A stretch of 64,000 nt of DNA, from the NCBI RefSeq assembly GCF_001685025.1, contig NZ_MAYU01000012.1:744001-808000 (forward strand), given 5' to 3'. The position numbers and the translations under genes were made by a program. Source of the DNA: Bacillus sp. FJAT-27225 (GTDB lineage: Bacteria; Bacillota; Bacilli; Bacillales; Cytobacillaceae). Positions within the stretch are counted from its first letter, which is position 1, and each line of letters starts with the position of its first letter. Of this stretch, positions 28,064 to 37,762 are shown one piece after another. Below the pieces are notes generated by a model. It saw only the letters and a program-made list of their open reading frames with translations, did not search any database and was not told the DNA's origin.

Positions 28064-28413
28064 CGATACCACCCCGCCTTCCGCCTGCGAAAATTCCAAG
28101 CCTGGACTGGAAACGGATTCATAAAGCCCCGCAGCCATTTCCCTGTTACACTTATAACAGGACTGTTCCTTACCCAATTCGTGCGAATTTGCTGTGCACA
28201 AGCAAATTCACGAAAACGCAACTTTTCAAAGCAAGCTGTTTGAGCTATTATCAAAAACAAAATCAATTTCTGGGCAGCCAGCCGCCTTACATGTACAATA
28301 GTAGACCCTATACCTTTGCAGGTCACTGTTTACCAAAACCGAAAAGACAGGATTCTGATTGGGCAACTTGCACAATTAATTGTGTAAATTTTTTGACAAA
28401 GGAGAGAGTGGAT
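28064..28413. promoter_or_regulatory. Divergent control region between allH and the PucR-type regulator
   Basis: 350 bp without a convincing gene. CACAATTAATTGTG at 28371-28384 is a perfect 14-bp palindrome, extending to 18 of 20 bp (TTG.../...TAA), 30 bp before the regulator start. It is a candidate operator. A loose PucR-box-like TTTTGGTAAAC lies on the minus strand near 28330. Confidence 0.55.
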
Positions 28414-30117
28414 TTGCTGACTGTCAAAGATCTCTTTAGTATCAAGGCAATTGACGGCCTGAAGATAGTGGCGGGGGAACAAGGTATAAACAGGGAAATT
28501 TCACTTGTCAATATCATTGAAAATCCCGATGCCTTCGATTGGCTGTCGCCAAATGAGCTGTTATTGTCCACAGGCTATATTTTCAAAGACAATATAGACT
28601 ACCAGAACAGGATTATTAAAGAATTGGCTGAAATCAACTGCGCGGGTCTTATAGTAAAAATGAGGCGGTATTTTGAAAGGCTACCCCAAAATATGATTGA
28701 GCAGGCGAACAAATATGGGCTGCCCCTCATTGAACTGCCATTTGAATACACTCTTTCGAAGGTTATATCGATCATCAACGAGAAAGCATCTGGAAGGTAT
28801 GACTTGTTAAACAGAAAGACTCTTGACATGCATAACTTGTTTTTCCGAATTACCCTAGAAGGCGGAGGCATTGAACGAATTGTGTCCCTGTTATCGGAAA
28901 CTATCAATAACCCTATTGTTCTAGTAGACAAAGACTGGAGGCTTTTGCATTATACGGAGCACAAGAATAATAAAATTCCGCTTGAATATAGCCTTGATCT
29001 TGTAAAAAACAGGCCTGCCTTTAATCAGGCTTTCCAGGATTCCATTCCAATAACAATTAACGATATAAAAAAGTCGATTAAAAGGATTTATGATCTGGAA
29101 GGAATTGAGGTGAAGTGCAGAGTATTGCCGGTTGCTGTTTCCAGCCAGCTTTTCGGATATATTGTCGTCTGGCAGACTGTAAACGAGTTGACTGAATTTG
29201 ATTACATTATCCTTGAACAGGCATCGACCATCCTGGCTTTGGAAGGGATTAAAGCAAAAGAAATTGAGGAAGTAAAACTAAGAATACGGGAGGACTTTTT
29301 TGATGATTTGCTGACAGGGAAAATTACTTCGTCTGATACGATTAAGACTCTCTGTGACCTGCATGGCCTGAATGCAAATTATATGTACAGCACCATCGTT
29401 ATAAACATGGATCCTCTAGATTATGAAAACAATGAGGATTTAATAGCCCGTAAGTACCACTTAGAGAATCGCGCAAAGCGAATTGTTGAGCTTATTTATG
29501 AATATTGCTCATTTGCCCACGGTGAAATTACTGCTTTTTACAGAAACAACCGGATTATCATTCTGCTTGGCCAGAACGCTAACCGCGAGCCCTTAACAGT
29601 TAACGAAGCAAAGAATTACGGCAGTGAAATCTTGCGAATCCTGGAAAAGCACATTTTAAAGACCGCCTTTCAAATTGGGATCGGAAGGCAGTACCGACGG
29701 ATTGATTCACTTCATAAAAGCTTCTCTGAGGCTACTGAATCAATACGGCTTATGCAGAGATTGAACCACCAAAACGGTGTGGCACATTTCGAGGACCATT
29801 CCGTCTATCATTTTCTCGATTCCAATATAAAAGACTTGCAGTTGGAAGACTTTTTCATGAAAAGGCTTGGAAAACTATATGAACAGGATAAAACACAAGG
29901 TACAGATTATATCTCAACACTAGAAAACTATTTTGCGAACAATATAAACATTAGTGAAACAGCCAAAGCGATGTTTCTGCATAGAAATACAGTGATTTAT
30001 CGGATTGACAAAATCAAAGAAATATTGAACACAGACCTAAAAAACTCTGAAGAGCTGTTGCAAATACAGCTTGCCCTGAAAATCTACAGACTGCTTAACA
30101 AGAAACTGCTGAGGTAA
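28414..30117 (+). CDS. pucR: PucR-family transcriptional activator of purine catabolism
   Basis: 567 residues. The N-terminal PucR domain covers about 1-125 (LTVKDLFSIKAIDGLKIVAGEQG, with NELLLSTGYIFKDN). The C-terminal HTH_30 domain ends the protein (TLENYFANNINISETAKAMF, HRNTVIYRIDKIKEIL). PucR senses ureides and activates purine-degradation genes in B. subtilis. The start is TTG 28414 behind AAAGGAG, where PucR proteins normally begin; the frame upstream to 28189 is intergenic. Divergence from the all operon supports a regulator-target relation. The hydrolase gene follows after 12 bp. Confidence 0.88.
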   Translation: MLTVKDLFSIKAIDGLKIVAGEQGINREISLVNIIENPDAFDWLSPNELLLSTGYIFKDNIDYQNRIIKELAEINCAGLIVKMRRYFERLPQNMIEQANKYGLPLIELPFEYTLSKVISIINEKASGRYDLLNRKTLDMHNLFFRITLEGGGIERIVSLLSETINNPIVLVDKDWRLLHYTEHKNNKIPLEYSLDLVKNRPAFNQAFQDSIPITINDIKKSIKRIYDLEGIEVKCRVLPVAVSSQLFGYIVVWQTVNELTEFDYIILEQASTILALEGIKAKEIEEVKLRIREDFFDDLLTGKITSSDTIKTLCDLHGLNANYMYSTIVINMDPLDYENNEDLIARKYHLENRAKRIVELIYEYCSFAHGEITAFYRNNRIIILLGQNANREPLTVNEAKNYGSEILRILEKHILKTAFQIGIGRQYRRIDSLHKSFSEATESIRLMQRLNHQNGVAHFEDHSVYHFLDSNIKDLQLEDFFMKRLGKLYEQDKTQGTDYISTLENYFANNINISETAKAMFLHRNTVIYRIDKIKEILNTDLKNSEELLQIQLALKIYRLLNKKLLR

Positions 30118-30129
30118 GGATGTGAAACA

Positions 30130-31005
30130 GTGATAAAAGAGACGGTTATATACAAGAAGGAATCCGGCTTTGCCATCCAGGCGGATTTTTACGGAATAGA
30201 TAAGAAGGATTGTCCGGTTGTTGTTTATATTCATGGCGGCGGATTTATATGGGGCTCCAGAAAGGACGTACCCCATGACTTTCTTCAGCTATGCCATGAT
30301 CATGGGTATGCTGTTTTTTCAATCGACTACAGGCTTGCCCCCGAAACGAAATTGGATAAAATCCTTGAAGACATCAGAGATGCGCTAACATGGCTGCAAA
30401 CAGAGGAGGCCCGCCGTTATTCAATTAATAGTGGGAGAATTGCAGTAATGGGGGCTTCAGCAGGAGGATTTCTGGCTCTCTCTACAGGAATATTACCGAA
30501 CAGGCCCCGCGCCATTGTATCATTTTACGGGTATGGAGATATCAGCAGCAGCTGGGCGGCAGATCCAAATTCCTTTTATCAAAAAAGCCAATTGATAAGC
30601 TGGGAGGATATCGAAAATCTGGCTTCTAGCGAAATGATTACTGAAGGCCCGGTTCACCCCCGCTATCTTCTTTATCTTCATGGAAGGCAGCACGGCACGT
30701 GGACCAAGCAGGTTACTGGCTTTGACCCTTTTGCACAATCCCATCTCCTAAAGGAGTTATCGCCGTTATATAGGCTGAAGGAGGATTTTCCGCCAGCCTT
30801 GCTTGTGCATGGCACTAAGGATACGGATGTCCCTTATGAACAATCCGTTTTTATGAAAGCTGCCATTCTTAAAGAAAAAGGACAAGCCTCCCTGATAACC
30901 GTACCGGGGGCTGGGCATGACTTCGAAAAGCACTCACCAAAACCCGTTATTGATGACGTTTATAGGCAAGTCTTCCAATTTATAAATAGTTATTTAAAGA
31001 ATTAA
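30130..31005 (+). CDS. Alpha/beta hydrolase (acetyl-esterase/HSL-like)
   Basis: 291 residues. Oxyanion-hole motif HGGGFIWG at about 34-41; nucleophile elbow GASAGG at about 108-113; acid in HGTKDTDVPYEQ; catalytic His in GAGHDFEKH. It starts with GTG 30130 (AAGGA upstream), 12 bp after the regulator, so both are probably on one transcript. In this context it may hydrolyse a ureide or another purine-derived compound, but the fold is general and the substrate is unknown. Confidence 0.82.
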   Translation: MIKETVIYKKESGFAIQADFYGIDKKDCPVVVYIHGGGFIWGSRKDVPHDFLQLCHDHGYAVFSIDYRLAPETKLDKILEDIRDALTWLQTEEARRYSINSGRIAVMGASAGGFLALSTGILPNRPRAIVSFYGYGDISSSWAADPNSFYQKSQLISWEDIENLASSEMITEGPVHPRYLLYLHGRQHGTWTKQVTGFDPFAQSHLLKELSPLYRLKEDFPPALLVHGTKDTDVPYEQSVFMKAAILKEKGQASLITVPGAGHDFEKHSPKPVIDDVYRQVFQFINSYLKN

Positions 31006-31006
31006 A

Positions 31007-31031
31007 AAGGCGGGGACTCCTACTCCGCCTT
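31007..31031. terminator. Possible terminator after the hydrolase
   Basis: AAGGCGG/CCGCCTT stem. The T-run is better on the minus side, so plus-strand termination is uncertain. Confidence 0.5.
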
Positions 31032-31183
31032 CCTCCTAACTTTTGTGCCATAGCAAATAGCTTTTGGTTTCAAGATTAAACCCCGGGTAATATCACCTAC
31101 TAGATCATCCCTACTATCCCTATAATTAACTTGCCTTTTTTTGATAGAATGAGAGTATCCATTTTCCATAGAGGTGTAGCAAT

Positions 31184-33130
31184 ATGAAAAAAACGATTGG
31201 GATGTTTGCACATGTGGATGCCGGCAAGACTACGTTAGCTGAGCAGCTGCTTTTTCACACGAACGCAATTAGGCAAAGAGGCCGTGTCGATCATCAGGAC
31301 ACGTTTCTTGACCATCATGATATCGAAAAACAGCGAGGTATTACGGTTTTTGCAGGACAGGCTAACTTTACTTACAGGGACTCTGACTATTATTTAATTG
31401 ATACACCGGGCCACGTCGATTTTTCGCCAGAGATGGAGCGGGCGATAACGGTCATGGACGCAGCCATCATTATTGTCAGTGCTGTCGAGGGCGTTGAAGG
31501 CCATACGGAAACAGTCTGGAACTTATTGAAAAAGCATAACGTTCCGGTCTTCTTTTTCATCAATAAAATCGACAGGGCTGGAGCGGATCCTGTACGGGCC
31601 TTAGAGGAAATCCGCAGCCAGTTGACCAGAGATGCTTTCGATGTGGCTGGGTTACAGGCAGATGGCATGATGACAAGCGAGGTCATTGAATTTCTTGCCG
31701 AACGGGATGATATGCTTTTCGAGTATTATATGGAAAATGGCTGCGATCTGGAGATTTGGTTCCATACGATGAAAAACATGATCCAGGAAGGACGGCTTTT
31801 TCCATGCATGAGCGGCTCAGCCCTCCAGGATAAAGGGATCGGGGAGCTTTTGCAAAAGCTCGACATGCTGACTGTAACGGATTACCGCCCGGATGAGCAT
31901 TTTGCCGGACGGGTTTATAAAATTCGCTATGATGAAAAAGGAACAAGAATTACGTTCGTCAAAGTGCTGGCCGGGGATCTAAATGTGCGGGATGAAATTC
32001 GTTATGGTGAAGATAAATTCGAAAAGGTAACGGGGCTCCGAATCTATAATGGTACAAAGTTTAAAACTGTCGAGGAAGTATCTGCCGGAGACATTGTAGC
32101 TGTTATAGGCCTGTCTGAGGCAAAGGCTGGTGATGGCCTCGGTACCTTAAAGGAGCAGGTTAGCTATGAAATGGTTTCCGCGCTCAAGTCCAAGGTTTTG
32201 TTTGACAGGAGTTTGAACGTGAAGGATGTACTCGGCTATTTTAAAAAGCTTGATGCTGAGGATCCCGCCCTTAATGTCAGTTGGGAGGAACGTACGCAGG
32301 ATATCCATATTCATGTGATGGGAGTCATCCAGCTTGAGGTCCTCAAACAGGTGGCAAGAGATCGGTTCGGGATTGATATCGGCTTTGCCGAGCCGGAGAT
32401 TTTATATAAAGAAACAATCGAGGGTGAGGCAGTTACCGGTTATGGCCATTTCGAGCCGCTCGGCCACTATGCCGAGGTTCATCTGCAGATTCAGCCTGGT
32501 CCATCCAATAGCGGGATTTCATTTGAAAGCGTCTGCCATCCGAACGACCTTGAAATCGGCACCCAGAATGTAATTCGAACCCATTTGTTTGAACGTGACC
32601 ATCACGGGCTTTTGACAGGCTCGCCTTTGACCGATGTGCAGATCACGCTCCTGACCGGACGAGCCCATAATAAACATACATCGGGCGGCGACTTCCGGGA
32701 GGCCACCTTCCGCGCACTGCGCCAAGGCCTTGAAAAAGCAAAAAATATACTGCTTGAACCTTATTATGAATTTAAGATAAAAGTAGAAACCGATCATATT
32801 GGAAGAATATTAACGGACATCCAACAGGCACATGGCAGATTTGAGGCACCAGAAACTCATGGCAGCTACACACTCTTGGCCGGCAAGGTTCCGGTTGCCA
32901 CGTTCATGAATTATGGGCCGGAGTTTGCTTCGATTACTGGCGGAAAGGGAACGATGAACCTTGTACTTGCCGGCTACTTTCCTTGCCACAACCAGGCGGA
33001 AGTGATTGAGATAATTGGCTATAATAAGGATGCTGACCCGGATTATACTTCATCATCGATTTTTTGCGCAAAAGGGCATGGCTATACTGTGCCATGGGAT
33101 GAAGCCGAGGCCGAGATGCATTGCTTATAG
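31184..33130 (+). CDS. Tet(M)/EF-G-like translation-factor GTPase
   Basis: 648 residues with the ribosomal-protection-protein layout. The G domain has AHVDAGKTTL, RGITV, DTPGHVDF and NKID. Domain II starts near 240. The EF-G-like domains IV and V follow (GHFEPLGHYAEVHL, FMNYGPEFASITGGKGTM). Length matches Tet(M)/Tet(O) (about 639), but it is a diverged chromosomal relative of the kind annotated as 'translation factor GTPase'. No mobile-element genes or Tet(M)-type leader are visible. It could protect ribosomes from tetracycline-like drugs or act in normal translation. Start at ATG 31184 with GAGGTG upstream. Confidence 0.85.
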   Translation: MKKTIGMFAHVDAGKTTLAEQLLFHTNAIRQRGRVDHQDTFLDHHDIEKQRGITVFAGQANFTYRDSDYYLIDTPGHVDFSPEMERAITVMDAAIIIVSAVEGVEGHTETVWNLLKKHNVPVFFFINKIDRAGADPVRALEEIRSQLTRDAFDVAGLQADGMMTSEVIEFLAERDDMLFEYYMENGCDLEIWFHTMKNMIQEGRLFPCMSGSALQDKGIGELLQKLDMLTVTDYRPDEHFAGRVYKIRYDEKGTRITFVKVLAGDLNVRDEIRYGEDKFEKVTGLRIYNGTKFKTVEEVSAGDIVAVIGLSEAKAGDGLGTLKEQVSYEMVSALKSKVLFDRSLNVKDVLGYFKKLDAEDPALNVSWEERTQDIHIHVMGVIQLEVLKQVARDRFGIDIGFAEPEILYKETIEGEAVTGYGHFEPLGHYAEVHLQIQPGPSNSGISFESVCHPNDLEIGTQNVIRTHLFERDHHGLLTGSPLTDVQITLLTGRAHNKHTSGGDFREATFRALRQGLEKAKNILLEPYYEFKIKVETDHIGRILTDIQQAHGRFEAPETHGSYTLLAGKVPVATFMNYGPEFASITGGKGTMNLVLAGYFPCHNQAEVIEIIGYNKDADPDYTSSSIFCAKGHGYTVPWDEAEAEMHCL

Positions 33131-33215
33131 ATATTTTTATAAAAGGTGTAAGACTGTATGAGAGGTTTCAAATGTATATGTCGGATTGGCACTGTTTTGA
33201 GTTCTATAACCATAT

Positions 33216-33355
33216 TAAATGTGCCCAATAGCTCGCATTAGCAACGTTTGGGGTTCCGCAAACATGCAAAATGTGCCCAATAGATGGCATTAGCAACGTT
33301 TAGGGTTTCGCAAACATGCTAAATGAGCCCAATAACTCTGATTGGCAACGTTTAG
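33216..33355. repeat. 52-bp repeat, family A in reverse orientation (three units)
   Basis: GCCCAATA recurs at 33223, 33275 and 33327, exactly 52 bp apart. Read on the minus strand each unit is AAACGTTGC(T/C)AAT...(T)ATTGGGC(A/T)CATTT, the same core as at 2.2 kb. It lies between the convergent GTPase and STAS genes. Confidence 0.9.
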
Positions 33356-33400
33356 GCTTTTAACCATGCGATAAAGAAGTGCCCATGATAAAACAATTAA

Positions 33401-33431
33401 AGGACAACCCCACATCATAATGGGTTGTCCT
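33401..33431 (-). terminator. Terminator of the STAS-protein gene
   Basis: AGGACAACCC/GGGTTGTCCT, a 10-bp perfect stem, followed on the minus strand by TTTAATTG. Confidence 0.85.
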
Positions 33432-33437
33432 GCTCCT

Positions 33438-34277
33438 TTATAGCACAGCTTCTTTTGCCTGTTGTAATTTATACGTTTGCAATGCCTGCTGTAGGCTGGA
33501 GAATGTTTTGATTTTAGACGTATCAATTCCGAGCAGTACCATCGTTTGGGCAATTTCCGGACGGATTCCGCTCAATACTGCTTCAACGCCTAAAAGCCTT
33601 AATGCATCAATCACCTGGAAAATTTGGTTCGCGACCATTGTATCCACAATCGGAACCCCGGATAGGTCTACGATAAAATAGGTAACCCCAAGCTGGGCGC
33701 TCTTTCTGAGTGACTCTTCCATTAGCAGTTTTGCCCGATACGTGTCAATTGTCCCTACGAGTGGCAGTACAGCCACGCCTTCCTCAAGCGGGACAACCGG
33801 AACAGACAATTCCTCAATCTCTCTTTGCGCCTTTTTCATTATTTCCTTATGATGTGCAACGAAAGCAATGCTGAAGCTCTGGGCCGCCTTATCTATAATT
33901 CTTTGCAATTTCTTGTTCGCTTCATGATATTCGGCCAACGATTTATCGCTCTCCTGGCCTAATTCAAATATGATTTCAGTCAATTCCTCACGGTAATAAT
34001 TCAGTTCGTCCAATGCCATGTCGATCGTCATCCCGAGTTCGGAACAAAAGGCTCCTGTCTTTTCGCCCCATTCTGTAATCTTTGCCATGGCGGTTTCGAA
34101 GTCATCAACGAGCAATTCCTCATACAAACCGATCAGTTTCACTCTTTCTTTTCGAAGCTGATCTGAAATCGGACCAAGCTGTTCTGGATATCTCTCTACT
34201 TGTATATCGGTTATTTCATTGGCCAACTCTACTTTTATTTCGCTGATTTTTTTTATTACAGCCGAAAAATCAAACAT
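33438..34277 (-). CDS. RsbR-like protein with a C-terminal STAS domain
   Basis: About 279 residues. The N-terminal 150 are helical and acidic. The STAS domain (about 165-270) carries GVAVLPLVGTIDTYRAKLL and the phospho-switch region FIVDLSGVPIVDTMVANQI, with Asp/Thr near the usual phosphorylation sites. This layout fits the RsbR co-antagonists of the stressosome that feed SigB. I chose ATG 34277, the first residue of the domain pattern; the frame extends to 34376 without a ribosome site. No rsbS or rsbT is adjacent. Confidence 0.8.
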   Translation of the reverse strand: MFDFSAVIKKISEIKVELANEITDIQVERYPEQLGPISDQLRKERVKLIGLYEELLVDDFETAMAKITEWGEKTGAFCSELGMTIDMALDELNYYREELTEIIFELGQESDKSLAEYHEANKKLQRIIDKAAQSFSIAFVAHHKEIMKKAQREIEELSVPVVPLEEGVAVLPLVGTIDTYRAKLLMEESLRKSAQLGVTYFIVDLSGVPIVDTMVANQIFQVIDALRLLGVEAVLSGIRPEIAQTMVLLGIDTSKIKTFSSLQQALQTYKLQQAKEAVL

Positions 34278-34420
34278 CTTCTTCAGACTCCCCTTTCCAA
34301 CAAGTGATTTTACCCTCTGTTCATTTTGTTTAAACCACTTTTTCGAAAAAATAAAATATGGCAGCTGCCATGCCATTTGTAGTCTTCCTGGCAGGATAAA
34401 TGTGGCAGAATAGTGAAATT

Positions 34421-34530
34421 CTCGGATATATCTAAAAAGTCTCGGATATTCGCTCAGAAAGAAAACCCGGATATAGTATCCAAATTCCCGGATATATTTG
34501 CTTCAAAAGCAAAACCACTGATATATTAAC
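34421..34530. repeat. Short-period CGGATAT repeats (about 20-26 bp)
   Basis: CGGATAT occurs at 34423, 34443, 34468 and 34489, and a decayed CTGATAT near 34518. Spacings are 20, 25 and 21 bp, then irregular. Units such as CTCGGATATATCTAAAAAGT resemble the 21-bp units at 42.9 kb. Confidence 0.65.
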
Positions 34531-34552
34531 TGACCATCTTCAAAGTTTACAG

Positions 34553-34575
34553 AAAAAAAGACTGCCATAGCAGTC
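34553..34575 (-). terminator. Minus-strand terminator downstream of the SGNH hydrolase
   Basis: GACTGC/GCAGTC stem followed by seven or more T residues on the minus strand. Confidence 0.7.
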
Positions 34576-34686
34576 CGAAAAAATCGCTACCCTATAAAAC
34601 AAGCCCTCCCGCAACCTAGAACGGGAAGGTATATCCAAACATAATTTTAATCAGGGCCTTAATGATTCTCTATAATTCATTTCAGA

Positions 34687-35358
34687 TTATTTCTCTCCAG
34701 AATGTTTCCAATCAAACCCTGCCGCGTTTAAAAATGCTCTGGCCAATACCATATGGCCTGCAGAGGAGGGATGGACGCGGTCCCAGGCAAGTGATGCAGA
34801 GTAAAACTCCTTTAGGACAACATCGAAGGCAGCCTGTGTGTTAATGAAAATAGAATCTGTTTCATTGGCAATCTTTTTCACAATCATGCCATACTCGTCC
34901 ATCGTTTTGCGCATGCTGTCATCCTTGTTGCCTTCCAAATAATATGGTGTCATCAGGATGATTCCTTTAACAAGCGGCTTTGTTTCACAAACCAGTTCCC
35001 GGAGTGTCTTTTCATATTCATTTGCATATACATGTGTTTCTTTAATAAATGGCATGTCATACTGACGCCACACATCATTAATTCCAATCATAATTGAAAG
35101 CCAATCCGGTTTTTGGGCAATTACGTCTTCCTGCCATCTGCCCTTTAAATCGCGGACTGTGTTGCCGCTAATCCCTTTATTGACAACCCGGATTGCACGT
35201 TCGGGATAAGTCGCCTGAAGGAGCGCGTCAACAAAAGAAACATAGCCTGTCCCTAATGGACGGTTGATGTGAAGCCCTTCCCCGTCCGGTTTGGCACGGT
35301 CACAATCTGTGATTGAATCGCCAATAAACAGCAGCTTTTGTGATTTTTCAAAAAGCAT
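34687..35358 (-). CDS. SGNH/GDSL-family lipase or esterase
   Basis: 223 residues, cytoplasmic (no signal). SGNH blocks: block I FIGDSITD (Ser15), block II Gly in NKGISGNTV, block III IGINDVW (Asn), block V WDRVHPSSAGH (Asp and His). Such enzymes hydrolyse acetyl, acyl or carbohydrate esters. Start at ATG 35358 with AAAGGGG. Substrate unknown. Confidence 0.88.
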   Translation of the reverse strand: MLFEKSQKLLFIGDSITDCDRAKPDGEGLHINRPLGTGYVSFVDALLQATYPERAIRVVNKGISGNTVRDLKGRWQEDVIAQKPDWLSIMIGINDVWRQYDMPFIKETHVYANEYEKTLRELVCETKPLVKGIILMTPYYLEGNKDDSMRKTMDEYGMIVKKIANETDSIFINTQAAFDVVLKEFYSASLAWDRVHPSSAGHMVLARAFLNAAGFDWKHSGEK

Positions 35359-35725
35359 GGATGATTAACCCCTTTCCTAGTCCAAAGAAGCTGACTTTAT
35401 TACCAGCTCCCACTGCTTGTATCCTTGCTTAATTTTGTAATGCTCTCGGCTATAAACTTCTCAACCGTTGCTCTCGTAGCGGAACCGTCAATTCCGATAA
35501 CCAGCCCCCGCTACCAACATACTGTGCTCTTCCAAGAGGAGAACCGAGCTCAATTGCTATATTCAGTTTATCACTTTTGGAAAGGTTTTCATTTTGATAA
35601 GCCTTGGAGAACAATAAAGAAAAACTAGTCTTGTTAGAAAAGTAGAACAGAGGATAAATTCTTGAAACGGGCAACTCCTATCAGGGATAATAAAAGGAAG
35701 CAGTAAGTTCCTGGAGGGATTATTC
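35359..35725. other. Intergenic stretch without a recognised gene
   Basis: A minus-strand frame around 35390-35640 shows an IGIDGSATRATVEKF-like stretch but has no start, no ribosome site and stops in all frames. It may be a decayed gene fragment; I cannot identify it. Confidence 0.35.
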
Positions 35726-35881
35726 TTGAAAAATATTAACTATAGAAATCCAAAGGTTGCGAGCTATCTAGTACTCGGCAGTTTATTCGTTATTTTAGGG
35801 TTTTCTAAGGGGTTAGTCTTCTTTTTATTGGGAGCCCTTTTAATCGTTGGTGGGATAAGAGAGAATAGTAAACTCTCTTAA
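35726..35881 (+). CDS. Small membrane protein, 51 residues
   Basis: TTG at 35726 follows GGAGG by 8 bp. The product is MKNINYRNPKVAS, then a nearly continuous hydrophobic stretch broken by GFSKG (two short membrane segments), then GGIRENSKLS. The pattern resembles small two-helix Bacillus membrane proteins. It stands alone, between the SGNH and cysC genes, which run the other way. Function unknown. Confidence 0.6.
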   Translation: MKNINYRNPKVASYLVLGSLFVILGFSKGLVFFLLGALLIVGGIRENSKLS

Positions 35882-35931
35882 TAGTTTTGTAATACAAAAA
35901 TATACACTCTCAAGCCCAAGCTATACGCAAT

Positions 35932-35962
35932 AAAAAAAGACTAAATAGGCTGCTATTTAGTC
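35932..35962 (-). terminator. Terminator of the cysH-sat-cysC operon
   Basis: GACTAAATAG/CTATTTAGTC stem followed on the minus strand by TTTTTTT. It may also stop the small plus-strand gene. Confidence 0.88.
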
Positions 35963-35997
35963 CCCTAAACTCATATCAATTTCCCCTCAAGTTTTTA

Positions 35998-36591
35998 TCA
36001 TATCAATCTTCTATTCTGCAGATATTCAATGACCCGCTCTGCTGAGTCCACAACGCCACTCTCCGATGTATCAATAACCAGTTCCGGCGAAAGCGGCGTT
36101 TCATAAGGAGAGCTGATTCCGGTGAATTCGCGGATTTCACCTTTCCGGGCTTTGCGGTATAAACCTTTGACGTCCCTTTTTTCACATACCTCAAGCGGGC
36201 ATTGCACCCAGACTTCAATGAATTCACCTGGCTCAAACAATGCTCTTACCCTTTCCCGGTCTTCACGGAATGGTGAAATAAATGCGGTCAGCACAATCTG
36301 GCCGCTATCGACAAACAGCTTGGAAACCTCGCCAATCCGGCGGATGTTCTCGATCCGATCTTCCTTGCTGAATCCCAGACCGCGATTGAGGCCATGGCGG
36401 ATATTGTCACCATCAAGGACATAGCTTCTCACGCCCAGTGCATGCAGCTTGCGGTCTACTTCATTGGCGAGCGTTGACTTGCCTGAGCCGGATAGCCCGG
36501 TAAACCAGAGAACGAAGCTTTTATGGCCGTTCAATAAACGGCGGTCTTCCTTTGAAATAACAGTCGGATGCCAGACAATGTGCTCAGTCAT
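35998..36591 (-). CDS. cysC: Adenylylsulfate kinase
   Basis: 197 residues. Walker [10 protein letters not shown] at 32-40. [19 protein letters not shown] and [10 protein letters not shown] are APS-kinase motifs. It phosphorylates APS to PAPS. The start ATG 36591 overlaps the end of sat by 8 nt. It corresponds to B. subtilis YisZ by context, as it sits with sat, cysH and the sulfolactate genes. Confidence 0.92.
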   Translation of the reverse strand: MTEHIVWHPTVISKEDRRLLNGHKSFVLWFTGLSGSGKSTLANEVDRKLHALGVRSYVLDGDNIRHGLNRGLGFSKEDRIENIRRIGEVSKLFVDSGQIVLTAFISPFREDRERVRALFEPGEFIEVWVQCPLEVCEKRDVKGLYRKARKGEIREFTGISSPYETPLSPELVIDTSESGVVDSAERVIEYLQNRRLI

Positions 36592-37747
36592 GTTTAGCCA
36601 CCGACTCCTGAAGAGAGCCCACCTGCTTCTGCATCCCCTCAATCAATATCTCGGCAACTTCCGGGCGGCTGTATTCCTTTGGAGGGGCTTCCCCATTATT
36701 GAGCATTGCCCTTACTTTTGTTCCTGACAAGGAAACGTGATGTTCCTTGCCATGTGGGCATGTTTTGACAGATGCCATATTGCCGCATACTTTACAAAAA
36801 TAGCTATTTTCAAAGAATAAAGTTTGGATGCCAATTTCCTCTTTTTTAAATTCGGAAAAAATCTTCTGGGCATCGTAGGTCCCGTAATAATTGCCGACTC
36901 CGGCATGGTCGCGGCCAACAATGAAATGGGTACAGCCATAATTTTTTCGGATCAGTGCGTGAAAAATTGCCTCACGCGGGCCTGCATAACGCATTGCGGC
37001 AGGAAAAACGGAAAGCAGCACCCTGTCCTTCGGATAATATTTTTCAATCAGCGCCTTGTAGCTTTTCATCCTGATATCGCCCGGTACATCGTCCGCCTTC
37101 GTCTCTCCGACAAGTGGGTGCAGGAAAAGTGCATCAACTGTTTCAAGCGCGCATTTTTGCAAGTATTCATGTGCCCGGTGAATCGGGTTCCTTGTTTGAA
37201 AGCCAACAACGGTTTTCCAGCCATTTTTTCTAAAAAGCTCACGGGTTTCCTTCGGTTCGCGGTTTTCTTGAGGATATGGGTTCTCTGGCCTCCTGATCAT
37301 GACAACCGGGCCGCCGATATAAACGTCTCCTCTTTCAAACAATTTTTTGACTCCTGGATGCTCCATATCATCTGTTTTGTAGACAAGCCTTGCTTCCTTT
37401 TTCTTATCGGGAATAAACTTGTCAGCAATCCACATGACTCCGTAAACAACACCATTCTTCTCGAGCCTGACCGTATCAGCCGGCCCCAATTGTTTGGCTA
37501 CCGCTTTTGAAACGGCTAATGTAATCGGGATGCTCCAGACAGTTCCATCCTCAAGGCGCATATGTTCAACAACTGACTGGTAATCTCTTTTGCCCAAAAA
37601 CCCATTAAGCGGGCTATAGGCGCCAATTGCCAGCAGCTCCAGGTCGCTAAGGGCCATCGCATCCAGTTCGATTGCCATCGAATGTTTCGGGATGGGATAT
37701 TCCTCGTTCACAAGATTCACTAATACTCCCCCATGGGGCTGGATCAT
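36584..37747 (-). CDS. sat: Sulfate adenylyltransferase (ATP sulfurylase)
   Basis: 387 residues of the homo-oligomeric Sat family. Active-site motifs [12 protein letters not shown] and VGRDHAG are intact, and a four-cysteine zinc-binding segment ([20 protein letters not shown]) is present. It activates sulfate to APS. ATG 37747 has GGAGG and lies 15 bp after the cysH stop. By context the counterpart of B. subtilis YitA. Confidence 0.94.
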   Translation of the reverse strand: MIQPHGGVLVNLVNEEYPIPKHSMAIELDAMALSDLELLAIGAYSPLNGFLGKRDYQSVVEHMRLEDGTVWSIPITLAVSKAVAKQLGPADTVRLEKNGVVYGVMWIADKFIPDKKKEARLVYKTDDMEHPGVKKLFERGDVYIGGPVVMIRRPENPYPQENREPKETRELFRKNGWKTVVGFQTRNPIHRAHEYLQKCALETVDALFLHPLVGETKADDVPGDIRMKSYKALIEKYYPKDRVLLSVFPAAMRYAGPREAIFHALIRKNYGCTHFIVGRDHAGVGNYYGTYDAQKIFSEFKKEEIGIQTLFFENSYFCKVCGNMASVKTCPHGKEHHVSLSGTKVRAMLNNGEAPPKEYSRPEVAEILIEGMQKQVGSLQESVAKHD

Positions 37748-37762
37748 GTAACTTCCTCCTAA

